This document shows positions 27,507-35,507 of a stretch of DNA of 64,000 nucleotides, piece by piece. Position 1 is the first letter of the stretch; the number at the start of each line of letters is the position of its first letter. The notes beneath the pieces are model-generated. The model was not told the origin of the DNA and did no database searches. It worked only from the letters and a program-made list of their open reading frames with translations. The position numbers and the translations under genes were made by a program. Origin of the DNA: Stenotrophomonas maltophilia (lineage in GTDB: Bacteria; Pseudomonadota; Gammaproteobacteria; Xanthomonadales; Xanthomonadaceae); the NCBI RefSeq assembly GCF_004920835.1, contig NZ_QFHO01000008.1:1-64000 (forward strand). Direction: 5' to 3'.

Positions 27507-28226
27507 TCAGAGGGACGGCGGTGCGACCAGTGCGCGCACCTGCGGATGCGGCGACGCGGCCAGTTCCGGCACGATGTGCGCCATGAACGCCGGGCTGCCG
27601 TGGGTCAGCGCCAGTCGCAGCCAGTGCACGGCCTGCTCGACCTGGCCGGCCTGCAGCAGGATCGAGGCGTAGTTGGCCTGGCCGCGGAAATCACCGGCCT
27701 CGGCCGCGCGCTGGTACCAGGCCAGCGCTGCCTGTGGATCGGGCGCGGTATCCAGTCCGTCTTCGAGGTGGCGGGCCAGCAGGTTCATCGATTTGGCATG
27801 GCCCAGGTGTGCGGCACGGGTGTACAGGGCCAGTGCCTGCGCGCGGTCCTGGGTCACGCCGCGGCCGGTGGCCAGCAGGTTGGCCAGGTTGTACAGGCCC
27901 CAGTCCAGGCCGGTGTCGGCCGCGCGCCGGTACCACACTGCGGCGAGTGTCGGGTCGGGGGCGGTGCCCTGGCCCAGTTCGTGGCAGCGGCCAAGCATGT
28001 TCATCGCCATCGGCGCGCCGTTGTTGGCGGCGGTTTCGTACCAGAGCAGTGCCGCCGGGGCGTCCTGTGCGGTGCCTTTGCCTTCCATGTGCATCTGCGC
28101 GAGCAGCAGTTGTGCCTCGACCTGTCCGGCCTGCGCGGCGTCGCGCACGCGCGCGAAGGCAGCCTGCGGGTCGTGCTGCAGCAGCTCGGCCAGAGCATCG
28201 CTGTCGATGGGGGTAAGGGTTGCCAT
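27507..28226 (-). CDS. Sel1/tetratricopeptide repeat protein
   Basis: A 239-residue protein made of about four Sel1-like repeats ([82 protein letters not shown]). These helical repeats usually mediate protein contacts. No signal peptide is seen. It lies between the Fiu-like receptor and piuC, an arrangement common for Fiu-type loci, but its partner is unknown. ATG 28226 chosen; longer frames upstream cross the terminator. Confidence 0.87.
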   Translation of the reverse strand: MATLTPIDSDALAELLQHDPQAAFARVRDAAQAGQVEAQLLLAQMHMEGKGTAQDAPAALLWYETAANNGAPMAMNMLGRCHELGQGTAPDPTLAAVWYRRAADTGLDWGLYNLANLLATGRGVTQDRAQALALYTRAAHLGHAKSMNLLARHLEDGLDTAPDPQAALAWYQRAAEAGDFRGQANYASILLQAGQVEQAVHWLRLALTHGSPAFMAHIVPELAASPHPQVRALVAPPSL

Positions 28227-28245
28227 GGGGGTGAGTATCGCCGGA

Positions 28246-28278
28246 AACAAAAACGGCGGCAGGAGAGCCTGCCGCCGT
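28246..28278 (-). terminator. terminator or attenuator after the Fiu-like receptor
   Basis: On the minus strand, CACGGCGGCAGG pairs with CCTGCCGCCGT, followed by TTTTTG. It lies between the receptor stop (28296) and the Sel1 gene start (28226), so receptor transcripts should end here, with some read-through to the Sel1 gene and piuC. Confidence 0.8.
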
Positions 28279-28295
28279 GGTGGAGCCAAGTTACA

Positions 28296-30599
28296 TCAGA
28301 ACTTCACGTTCAATGCCAGGGTGGCCGAGCGACCCGGGGCGATGCTCGCGTAGTGCGAGGCATAGGCCTTGGTGAAGTAGGTCTTGTCGGTCAGGTTCTG
28401 CACGTTGAGCTGCAGGCTGATGTTGTCCTGGATCGCGTAGCTGGCCATCGCGTCGAAGCGGGTGTAGCTGGCGATCCACTTGGTGTTGGCCACATCACCG
28501 TACTGCTTGTCCGAGTAGAACGCACCGGCACCGACGGTCAGGCCGATCGGGAAGCGGTAGGTGGTCCACAGGTTGGCGCTGTGCTTGGCGGTGTTCGGGA
28601 ACTCGTTGCCGTTGTTCGGCGACGGCACGTAGACGTTGGACGGGCAGGTGCGGCCGGACACGGCACAGACGAAGCCGTTGTCCTTCAGTTCCGAGTCCAG
28701 GTAGGTGTAACCGCCATACAGGCTCCAGGCGTCGGTCAGCTGGCCGTTGAAGCCCAGCTCGAAGCCGTTGATCTCCTTCTTGCCGGCGTTCTGACTGGTG
28801 CCGTTGTCGATGGTCACACGTGCATTGTTCATCACGGTGTGGAAGATCGCCGCGGTCAGGTTCAGGCGGTTGTCCAGCAGGTCCCACTTGGTACCCAATT
28901 CGAGGTTCTTGGTGTCCTGCGGCTTGAGGTCGGCCACCAGCCCGGTCAGGCCGTCGGAGCCATCGCCACCGTCCATGCCCGGCGGGGTCGAGGAGGTGCC
29001 CCACGACAGGTAAATGCTGCCGTTGGCCGCCGGCTTGAACACTACGCCGGCCTGGTAGTTCACGAAGTCGTTGTCGTTGCGCAGGCGGGTCGGCGCTGCG
29101 TTGAGCACCGGCGTGGTCAGCGTGGTGCTGTAATCGTCATAGCGCAGGCCGACGTTGAAGCTCCACTGTGCATTGAGCTCGATGGTGTCGAACAGATAGG
29201 CGGACTTGGTCTTGGTGCGCTGTTCAACGTCCAGCGCCTTGTTGCTGCGATAGACGATCTGACCGGCAGCCCACGGATCGTTCGGATTCGGGTTGTTGAA
29301 GTCGGTGCAGTTGTAGTTGGTGGCGGCGCCGGACACCCGGCACACGGAGCTGTTGGCGGCGGTTTCCAGCGGGTTGGCGGTGCCCGGCGTCATCAGGTAG
29401 CTGCCGCGAGTCATCTTCTCGTCGCTGTATTCCACGCCGGCGCTGTAGCTGTGCTTGAGCGCGCCGGTCTGGAAGGCGCCGGTCAGACCGAGCTGGTCGG
29501 CGAAGCTCTTGACGTCGACGGCGCGGCTGTTGGTGCGGCGCCACAAGGTGCCGTAATTGTTCGGGTTGCCCTTGCTGTCGTCCGGCTGGGTCCACAGGTA
29601 GTCGTTGCTGGTGTTGCCCAGGCGCGCGATGTTGCGCAGCTTGTGGCCGCCGAAGTCGTAGCTGGCGTCCAGGGTGCTGATGTCGGCGCGGGTGCGCTGG
29701 AAGTCGCGGTCGACCAGGCCGTAGTAGTTGTTGCGGTCCGGCACCATCGGGCGGCCATCGCCGTTCTTGGCCACGTTCGGGCCGCTGGCGAACGGATTGT
29801 TGTACGGGAAACCGCCTGCATCCGGCAGGTCATCGCTCTGCATGTGGTAGTGGCTGGCGATCAGCTGCGCCGGACCGTTCAGGCCAAACGCGATCGACGG
29901 TGCGATACCCCAACGGCTGACATTGGCAGCGTCACGGCCGGCGATGTCCGACTCGTGCTTCATCAAATTCAGGCGGGCGGCGATGCCATCGCCCAGCACG
30001 TAGTTGGCGTCCACGGTGCCGCGCGCGTAGCTGTCGGTGCCGATGCCCATGCTTGCGCTGGTCTCGTTCTTCAGCTTCGGCGTCTTGCTCACCAGGTTCA
30101 GGCTGCCACCACCGGAGTCACGGCCGCCGTAGGCCGAGCTCGGGCCCTTGACCACTTCCACCTGCTCCAGGTCGAAGATTTCGCGGGTCTGCGAGCCGAC
30201 GTCGCGCAAGCCATCGACAAACATGTTGCTCTGCGAATCGAAGCCACGGATGAAGGGGCGGTCGCCGGTCGGGTTGCCGCCTTCGCCGGCACCGAAGGTG
30301 ATGCCTGGGACCATGCGCAGCGCATCCTGCAGGTTGGTCGCGCCGGTTTCGGCAATCAGCTTCTCCGACACGATCGACACCGACTTCGGAGTGTTCAGCA
30401 GTTCAGCGGTGAACTTCGGCGAGGACGGATTGAACCAGCTGCCGCGCACCTGCACCTTGTCCAGGTCGGTGGCCTTGCGGGAGCTGGCATCGGCGTTGTC
30501 GGCGGCCTGTGCGACCAGCGGTGCGAAGCCGGCGGCCAGGGTGGCGGTAGCGAGCAGGGAAACGCGCGGGCCGTGCTTGCGGGACGTGATGTGGGTCAT
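28296..30599 (-). CDS. TonB-dependent siderophore receptor (Fiu-like)
   Basis: A 767-residue outer-membrane receptor like the catecholate receptor Fiu. Signal peptide about 1-33; TonB-box region LDKVQVRGSW; plug domain with IRGFDSQSNMFVDGLRD and EVVKGPSSAYGGRDSGGGS; barrel ending in ATLALNVKF. The neighbouring piuC supports a monomeric catechol siderophore or catechol-type ligand, as in the Fiu-PiuC pair. ATG 30599 fits the signal peptide. A palindrome lies at 30680-30705 and a small membrane-protein gene upstream. Confidence 0.92.
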   Translation of the reverse strand: MTHITSRKHGPRVSLLATATLAAGFAPLVAQAADNADASSRKATDLDKVQVRGSWFNPSSPKFTAELLNTPKSVSIVSEKLIAETGATNLQDALRMVPGITFGAGEGGNPTGDRPFIRGFDSQSNMFVDGLRDVGSQTREIFDLEQVEVVKGPSSAYGGRDSGGGSLNLVSKTPKLKNETSASMGIGTDSYARGTVDANYVLGDGIAARLNLMKHESDIAGRDAANVSRWGIAPSIAFGLNGPAQLIASHYHMQSDDLPDAGGFPYNNPFASGPNVAKNGDGRPMVPDRNNYYGLVDRDFQRTRADISTLDASYDFGGHKLRNIARLGNTSNDYLWTQPDDSKGNPNNYGTLWRRTNSRAVDVKSFADQLGLTGAFQTGALKHSYSAGVEYSDEKMTRGSYLMTPGTANPLETAANSSVCRVSGAATNYNCTDFNNPNPNDPWAAGQIVYRSNKALDVEQRTKTKSAYLFDTIELNAQWSFNVGLRYDDYSTTLTTPVLNAAPTRLRNDNDFVNYQAGVVFKPAANGSIYLSWGTSSTPPGMDGGDGSDGLTGLVADLKPQDTKNLELGTKWDLLDNRLNLTAAIFHTVMNNARVTIDNGTSQNAGKKEINGFELGFNGQLTDAWSLYGGYTYLDSELKDNGFVCAVSGRTCPSNVYVPSPNNGNEFPNTAKHSANLWTTYRFPIGLTVGAGAFYSDKQYGDVANTKWIASYTRFDAMASYAIQDNISLQLNVQNLTDKTYFTKAYASHYASIAPGRSATLALNVKF

Positions 30600-30679
30600 G
30601 GTCTGGATGGCGGTGGCTTGGATCAGGAAAGGGCGAGGGCCGAAGCGCAGACAGCGCGACGGCACGTAGAAAGCGGTTT

Positions 30680-30705
30680 GTAGAGCCGAGCCGATGCTCG
30701 GCTAC
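30680..30705. repeat. GTAG palindrome (SMAG type)
   Basis: GTAGAGCCGAGCCGATGCTC and following bases form a GAGCCGAGC/GCTCGGCT stem, between the small membrane-protein gene and the Fiu-like receptor on the same strand. A second copy of this stem type is at 49568-49591. Confidence 0.8.
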
Positions 30706-30748
30706 GCGGTGAACGACCTCAGGCACACGCCAACGGCCGCAGGGCGCC

Positions 30749-31153
30749 TCAGCTGGCGTGCGGTGCGGGCGGTGCGTGGCCGGGGTTCAACCGCAGCGCG
30801 GGATCATGCAGCTGCCAGCGCAGGGCGTCGGAACGCCACAGCGGAACATGCGCGACCAGGGCGGCGCGCGGGGGAGCCAGTCCGGTACAGGGCGTGGTGC
30901 CCTCGCCATCCAGCGGCGGCTCCGGTGCTGGCGCGGCATGGTGCGGGCATTCGTCCGCCGGCGGGGCCGGCATCGGCATGACCTGCTGCAGATCGTCAGC
31001 GTGTGCCTGCCAGCCGTGGGCAGCAGGGCCGTTGCCGCGTCCTTCGTGCAGTGCCGACCAGCCCAGCAACAGCGTCAGCAGCGCGGCCACGAGCAGCGGC
31101 CACCCTTGACGGGCGAGCTGGCGCAGCGTGGCGGTGGGCGCGGGCGAAGCCAT
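30749..31153 (-). CDS. small membrane protein upstream of the Fiu-like receptor
   Basis: A 134-residue protein without recognised family: one hydrophobic segment (WPLLVAALLTLLLGWSAL), then a Pro-rich stretch with possible metal ligands (PADECPHHAAPAP and TPCTG), and a Pro/His-containing tail. Layout, position and an upstream Fur-box match repeat those of the gene at 26253-26654. A periplasmic metal-related role can be guessed but not shown. Confidence 0.65.
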   Translation of the reverse strand: MASPAPTATLRQLARQGWPLLVAALLTLLLGWSALHEGRGNGPAAHGWQAHADDLQQVMPMPAPPADECPHHAAPAPEPPLDGEGTTPCTGLAPPRAALVAHVPLWRSDALRWQLHDPALRLNPGHAPPAPHAS

Positions 31154-31201
31154 GGCGCGGAGGCGGAGTCGTTACGAAGATGTTACGTAGAATAACATCA
31201 A

Positions 31202-31216
31202 CGATAATGATTCGCA
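31202..31216 (-). promoter_or_regulatory. probable Fur box
   Basis: CGATAATGATTCGCA matches 11 of 14 non-central positions of the 7-1-7 Fur consensus TGATAATnATTATCA. It lies about 50 bases upstream of the small membrane-protein gene that leads into the Fiu-like receptor. Confidence 0.75.
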
Positions 31217-31283
31217 TGTGCGCAATCGGGCGTGCGATCTCGATGCCCCCGAAAGACCCTGGAAGGCCGCTCAGGGCGATCCG

Positions 31284-31305
31284 GTAGATCCACCCCATGG
31301 GTGTG
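31284..31305. repeat. GTAG palindrome (SMAG type), degenerate
   Basis: GTAGATCCACCCCATGGGTG: short stem CACCC/GGGTG headed by GTAG, downstream of the Rieske gene. Weak member of the ATCCACGC..GTGGAT class. Confidence 0.55.
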
Positions 31306-31354
31306 CTCCCCGGCAGGCGCGCGCATGGGCGGGTCCCTGCCGGGCGGCACCGCC

Positions 31355-31687
31355 TCAATCGCGGTCGTCGCGGGTCCAGATCGCGTCGTGCTCGCGCTTT
31401 ACCGGGAACTTCGGCACCGGGCTGTAGGCCGGGGCGCACAGGGCACGGCCATCGCGCACGTCGAAGCGCGCGCCGTGCAGCACGCACTCCACGCTGCCCT
31501 CGGTGGTGTTGAACTCGCCCGAGGAGAGCTCGAACTCTTCATGCGTGCACTGGTCTTCCAGGGCGTACAGCTCGCCGTCGAGGTTGAACACCACGATCGG
31601 CGTTCCGGTCACCTCGTCGAACACACTCTTCATTTCACCCGGCAACAGCTCGGCGCCGGCACAGACAAAGGTCCAGGCCTCGCTCAC
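31355..31687 (-). CDS. Rieske [2Fe-2S] ferredoxin-like protein
   Basis: A 110-residue soluble Rieske protein. The cluster ligands Cys47-x-His49 (DQCTHEE) and Cys68-x2-His71 (ECVLHGARFD) are intact. Such stand-alone proteins act as electron carriers for oxygenases or as Fe-S sensors; in Xanthomonadaceae this type is carried at the end of the suf operon. It overlaps the GNAT gene by 4 bases and is separated from sufS only by the inserted RAYT unit. Confidence 0.9.
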   Translation of the reverse strand: MSEAWTFVCAGAELLPGEMKSVFDEVTGTPIVVFNLDGELYALEDQCTHEEFELSSGEFNTTEGSVECVLHGARFDVRDGRALCAPAYSPVPKFPVKREHDAIWTRDDRD

Positions 31688-32223
31688 GTGGCGGCTCCGG
31701 CCAACGGCTTTTCCAGGATCTCGAAGCGCAGGTCGTCGCGCTTGGGGATGCCGAAGCGTTCGTCCCCATACGGGAACGGCTTCTTGATGCCGGTACGCTG
31801 GTAGCCGCGGCGTTCATAGAAGGCGATCAGCTCGTCGCGCACGTCGATCACCGTCATCTGCATCACTGGCACGCTCCATTCGCGCGCGGCAAGCGCTTCG
31901 GCAGCCTCCATCATCTGCTTGCCGACACCGCCGCCCTGTTGGGCCGGGTCGACCGAGAACATGCCGAAGTAGCCCTTGCCATCGACATCGGCAACGTGGG
32001 CGCAGGCCACCAGCTGGTTCCCGCGCTCGGCCAGCAGGATGGTGGAGCGCGGGCGGTCCAGGTCGGCCTGGATGCCTTCGGCGTCGATGCGGGCGCCGTC
32101 CAGCAGGTCGGCTTCAGTGGTCCAGCCGACACGGCTGGCGTCACCACGGTAGGCGGAGGTGACCAGGGTGATCAGGGCGGGGATGTCGGCCGACGTGGCG
32201 GCCCGGTAGGTCAGGGTGCTCAT
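31684..32223 (-). CDS. GNAT family N-acetyltransferase
   Basis: A 179-residue acetyl-CoA-dependent transferase. The CoA-binding block FSVDPAQQGGGVGKQMMEAA and the terminal motif RDELIAFYERRGYQRTG are typical. Substrate unknown. It is coupled to the Rieske gene by a 4-base overlap. Its original upstream neighbour was probably sufS; the RAYT unit now lies between them, leaving 102 bases between its start and the RAYT start. Confidence 0.88.
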   Translation of the reverse strand: MSTLTYRAATSADIPALITLVTSAYRGDASRVGWTTEADLLDGARIDAEGIQADLDRPRSTILLAERGNQLVACAHVADVDGKGYFGMFSVDPAQQGGGVGKQMMEAAEALAAREWSVPVMQMTVIDVRDELIAFYERRGYQRTGIKKPFPYGDERFGIPKRDDLRFEILEKPLAGAAT

Positions 32224-32267
32224 TGCCCCATTCTAGGTGGGGCGTGGGCGGGCGCAAATGGGGAGGT

Positions 32268-32306
32268 GGGGTCAGATCCCTTTGTGCAGCAAAGGGCTCT
32301 GACCCC
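32268..32306. repeat. RAYT-flanking palindrome, upstream copy
   Basis: GGGGTCAGATCCCTTT, a 7-base loop, then AAAGGGCTCTGACCCC: 15 of 16 arm positions pair, with one mismatch (T opposite C). It stands 19 bases before the RAYT start and in inverted orientation to the copy at the gene's end. Confidence 0.92.
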
Positions 32307-32325
32307 TCAGCCCCAGGAAACGCTC

Positions 32326-32976
32326 ATGCCACGCCCCCGAAGGATCGATGCGCCCGGATACCCGCAACATGCCATTCAACGTGGCAACAATCGCCAGCCC
32401 GTGTTCTTCACGGATGACGACCGCGTGGCCTACCTGCGTCTGCTGTGTCATCACGCAGGCCAGCAGCACTGCCGGGTCCACGCTTATGTGCTGATGGACA
32501 ATCACGTCCATCTTCTGGCAACGCCTGATGTCTGCGGCGGGCTGTCACGGATGATGCAGGCCGTGAGCCGGACCTACGTACGTCGGGTGAATGATCGGCA
32601 GGGCCGCACCGGCACGTTATGGGAAGGGCGCTTCCACTCCACGCTGGTGGATACGGATCGCTATCTGCTGGCCTGCCAGCGCTACATCGAACTCAACCCG
32701 GTTCGGGCGGGGAGGGTGGCGCATCCTGGTGACTATCGCTGGTCGAGCTATCGCGCGAATGCGCAGGGCAGGGTGAACGCATTGCTCGTGCCGCATCCGG
32801 CCTTTGAGTTGATTGCCACCGATGCGGATGAGCGGTGCAGGTGCTACGCCGAGTTCATCGAGCAGGGTATCCCTGCGCAGGATCTCTCTTCGATACGGAA
32901 GGCGGTGCAATCGCAGCGGCGGATGGCGGCAACGTTGATGGGGTCAGAGCCCTTTCGCGAGGCGAAAGGGATCTGA
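32326..32976 (+). CDS. REP-associated tyrosine transposase (RAYT, Y1 family)
   Basis: A 216-residue HUH single-strand nuclease. The metal-binding HUH motif is His60-Val-His62 (LMDNHVHLL) and the catalytic tyrosine is Tyr120 in RYIELNPVRAG; the N-terminal HAIQRGNNRQPVF block is standard for RAYTs. These enzymes bind and cut REP palindromes and are thought to disperse them. Identical-type palindromes flank the gene in inverted orientation, and the last 11 codons (GSEPFREAKGI) and stop lie inside the downstream one. It is antisense to, and apparently inserted in, the suf operon. All catalytic residues are intact, so it may be active. Confidence 0.95.
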   Translation: MPRPRRIDAPGYPQHAIQRGNNRQPVFFTDDDRVAYLRLLCHHAGQQHCRVHAYVLMDNHVHLLATPDVCGGLSRMMQAVSRTYVRRVNDRQGRTGTLWEGRFHSTLVDTDRYLLACQRYIELNPVRAGRVAHPGDYRWSSYRANAQGRVNALLVPHPAFELIATDADERCRCYAEFIEQGIPAQDLSSIRKAVQSQRRMAATLMGSEPFREAKGI

Positions 32977-32980
32977 CCCC
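32940..32980. repeat. RAYT-flanking palindrome, downstream copy overlapping the gene end
   Basis: GGGGTCAGAGCCCTTT, a 9-base centre, then AAAGGGATCTGACCCC. It is the reverse orientation of the 32268 copy (the mismatch is on the other arm). It encodes the RAYT C-terminus and ends 11 bases before the sufS stop, so it may also act as a terminator for both converging genes. Confidence 0.92.
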
Positions 32981-32991
32981 GGTCTGCGGGC

Positions 32992-34248
32992 TCAGCCCAA
33001 CAGCTTGCGCACCTTGGTCAACGCGGTCATGAAGCGCTCGATCTCGGCGTGCGTGTTGTAGAACGCCAGCGAGGCACGGCAGGTGGCGGCGACGCCGAAG
33101 TACTGCAGCAGCGGGTGCGCGCAGTGCTGGCCCGAGCGCACGGCCACGCCTTCCAGGTCGAGCAGGGTCGCCAGGTCATGCGCATGCGCGCCGTCGATCA
33201 GGAACGAGACCACGGCGGCCTTCTCCGGCGCTTCGCCGATGATGCGCAGGCCGTCGACGCGGCGCAGCTCTTCGGTGAAGTGTGCCAGCAGTTCGGCTTC
33301 GCGCGATTCCACGTTCTCCTGGCCAAGCTGCTGCAGGTAGTCGGCGGCCACGCCCAGGCCGATGAAGCCGGCGATGTTGGGGGTGCCGGCTTCGAATTTG
33401 TGCGGGGCATCGTTGAACACGGTGCCGTCGAAGCTGACTTCCTTGATCATCTCACCGCCGCCGAGGAACGGCGGCATCGCGTCCAGGTGCTCGCGACGGG
33501 CCCACAGTGCGCCGGTACCGGTCGGTCCGCACATCTTGTGGCCGGTGATGGCGTAGAAGTCGCAGCCGATCGCGGCGACGTCGACCTTGCGGTGCGGCAC
33601 CGCCTGCGAGCCATCGACCACGGTGATGATGCCGCGCTTGCGCGCTTCACGGCAGATCTCGCGCACCGGATTGACCGTGCCCAGCACGTTGGACACGTGG
33701 GTGACAGCGAGCAGCTTGACCTCGGGGGTCATCGCCACGCGCAGCGCGTCCAGGTCCAGCGCACCATCGGGGGTGATCTCGGCCACGCGGATGGTCGCGC
33801 CGGTGCGCTGCGCAACCAGCTGCCACGGCACGATGTTGGCGTGATGCTCCATGCGTGTGATCAGGATCACGTCACCGGCCTTCAGCCGTGGCAGTGCCCA
33901 CGAGTACGCCACCAGGTTGATGGCGAAGGTGGTGCCGCTGCACAGCACCAGGTCGCTGGGGCGCACGTTGAGGAAGCGCGCCAGCTTGTTGCGTGCGCCT
34001 TCATAGGCATCGGTGGCTTCGCTGCCCAGTGCGTGCACTGCGCGGCTGACGTTGGCGTTGTAGCGGCGGTAGAACTCGTCCACCGCGCCGATCACCTGCA
34101 CCGGCTTCTGGCCGGTGTTGGCATTGTCGAAATAGACCAGCGGCTTGCCGTGCACTTCGCGCATCAGCAGCGGGAAGTCGAGGCGGACGCGGTCCCAGTC
34201 GGGGCTGCCGGTGCGTTCTTCGATCGGTCGCGGCGAGGACAGGTTCAT
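32992..34248 (-). CDS. sufS: cysteine desulfurase SufS
   Basis: PLP enzyme that takes sulfur from cysteine for Fe-S cluster assembly. The 418-residue product has the PLP lysine Lys238 (TGHKMCGPTGTG), His135 in MEHHANIVPW and the active-site persulfide Cys376 in SGQHCAHPL. The ATG at 34248 overlaps sufD by 4 bases. No sufE or sufU is in view, so the sulfur acceptor is encoded elsewhere. The RAYT unit begins just past its stop. Confidence 0.96.
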   Translation of the reverse strand: MNLSSPRPIEERTGSPDWDRVRLDFPLLMREVHGKPLVYFDNANTGQKPVQVIGAVDEFYRRYNANVSRAVHALGSEATDAYEGARNKLARFLNVRPSDLVLCSGTTFAINLVAYSWALPRLKAGDVILITRMEHHANIVPWQLVAQRTGATIRVAEITPDGALDLDALRVAMTPEVKLLAVTHVSNVLGTVNPVREICREARKRGIITVVDGSQAVPHRKVDVAAIGCDFYAITGHKMCGPTGTGALWARREHLDAMPPFLGGGEMIKEVSFDGTVFNDAPHKFEAGTPNIAGFIGLGVAADYLQQLGQENVESREAELLAHFTEELRRVDGLRIIGEAPEKAAVVSFLIDGAHAHDLATLLDLEGVAVRSGQHCAHPLLQYFGVAATCRASLAFYNTHAEIERFMTALTKVRKLLG

Positions 34249-35507
34249 GCCACACCTGCCTCGGCCAGCGCCTTGTCCAGGCGGCGTGCCAACTGCGCGC
34301 GCAGCGCTTCGGGCAGCACCTTCAGCGGCTCGTGGCAGAACGCGGCGCTCAGCAGTGCCTGCGCCTGCGCCTGCGGCAGGCCGCGCGTGCGCAGGTAGAA
34401 CAGCGCATTGGCATCGAGCTGGCCGACGGTGGCACCGTGTGCGGCCTTCACTTCGTCGGCGTCGATCACCAGCGTCGGCTGGGTGTCGATCTCGGCGTCG
34501 GGCGACAGCAGCAGGTTCTTGTTGGACAGGTTCGCATCGGTGCCGTCGGCGCCTTCGCGGATCTGGATACCGCCATGGAACACCACGCGGCTGCGGTTGG
34601 CCGCAACACCGCGCCACAGCAGCTCGCAGTTGGTATCGCGCGCGATGTGGTCGATGCCCAGGCGGGTCTCGACGTGGCGGCGGCCGTTGCCGAGCAGCAC
34701 GCCATTGGCGGTCAGGTGGGCGTTGTCGCCTTCCAGGCGCACGTTCAGTTCATGGCGGCTGAGCGCGGCACCCAGTTCCAGGTCGACGCGGTGGTACTGC
34801 GCGTCGCGGGCCAGCACCGCATCGGTGCGCAGGAAGCTGGTCTGGCGCGCGCTGCCGGCCTGTACGCGGGCATGCTGGAGCACCGCGTCACGGGCGACGT
34901 GGGCATGCAGCACGGTGTTGTCCAGATGGGCGGCATCGCCGACGCTGAAGCGGTGCTCGACCACGCCCAGCTGTGCGCCGGCACGCAGTTCGATCAGGTG
35001 ACGGTGATGCCAGGCCAGGTCGGTGTCGCCGGCCACGCTGGCGAACACCAGCTGCAGGGGGGCTTCGACCTGCACGCCTTCGTCCACGCGCAGCACCACG
35101 CCTTCATCGGCCAGGGCGGCGTTGAGTCGGGCGAAGATTTCTTCGCTGCGCTCGTAACGGCGGCCGAGGAAACGAACGGCATCCTCACCGTCCGCCAGCG
35201 CGGCCGACAGCGGCTGCAGCTGCACGCCGGCCGGCAACGCCTGCACGTCGCTCAGCGTGGCATCCAGGCGACCGTTGACGAACACCAGGCGCGGCGCCGG
35301 AATGTCTTCCAGCAGCGCGACGTCCAGGGCCGGGCCCTGCAGCGGTGCCGCGGCGAACGCGCGGCGCTCCAGCTGGCGCAGCGAGGTGTACTTCCAGGCT
35401 TCGTTGCGGGCGGCCGGCAGGCCATCGCGCAGGGCCGCATCCAACACTTCGCGGCGCGCATCGCTGCCGCAGAAGGCCTGGGCCATCGAGTCGAGCAGGG
35501 CGCTCAT
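34245..35507 (-). CDS. sufD: Fe-S cluster assembly protein SufD
   Basis: A 420-residue scaffold subunit of the SufBCD complex. The C-terminal SufBD beta-helix core is clear (HVETRLGIDHIARDTNCELLW; AHGATVGQLDANALFYLRTRG), with the N-terminal helical part (ARNEAWKYTSLRQLERRAF). It shares one base with the sufC stop on one side and overlaps sufS by 4 bases on the other. Confidence 0.95.
   Translation of the reverse strand: MSALLDSMAQAFCGSDARREVLDAALRDGLPAARNEAWKYTSLRQLERRAFAAAPLQGPALDVALLEDIPAPRLVFVNGRLDATLSDVQALPAGVQLQPLSAALADGEDAVRFLGRRYERSEEIFARLNAALADEGVVLRVDEGVQVEAPLQLVFASVAGDTDLAWHHRHLIELRAGAQLGVVEHRFSVGDAAHLDNTVLHAHVARDAVLQHARVQAGSARQTSFLRTDAVLARDAQYHRVDLELGAALSRHELNVRLEGDNAHLTANGVLLGNGRRHVETRLGIDHIARDTNCELLWRGVAANRSRVVFHGGIQIREGADGTDANLSNKNLLLSPDAEIDTQPTLVIDADEVKAAHGATVGQLDANALFYLRTRGLPQAQAQALLSAAFCHEPLKVLPEALRAQLARRLDKALAEAGVA

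Noticed and set aside
27243..30683. Plus-strand open frame of more than 1,100 codons opposite the Fiu-like receptor and the genes next to it
   Set aside because: High-GC shadow of the Fiu-like receptor and neighbouring genes; composition (Val/Gln/Gly/Ala-rich, no domain) is not protein-like.
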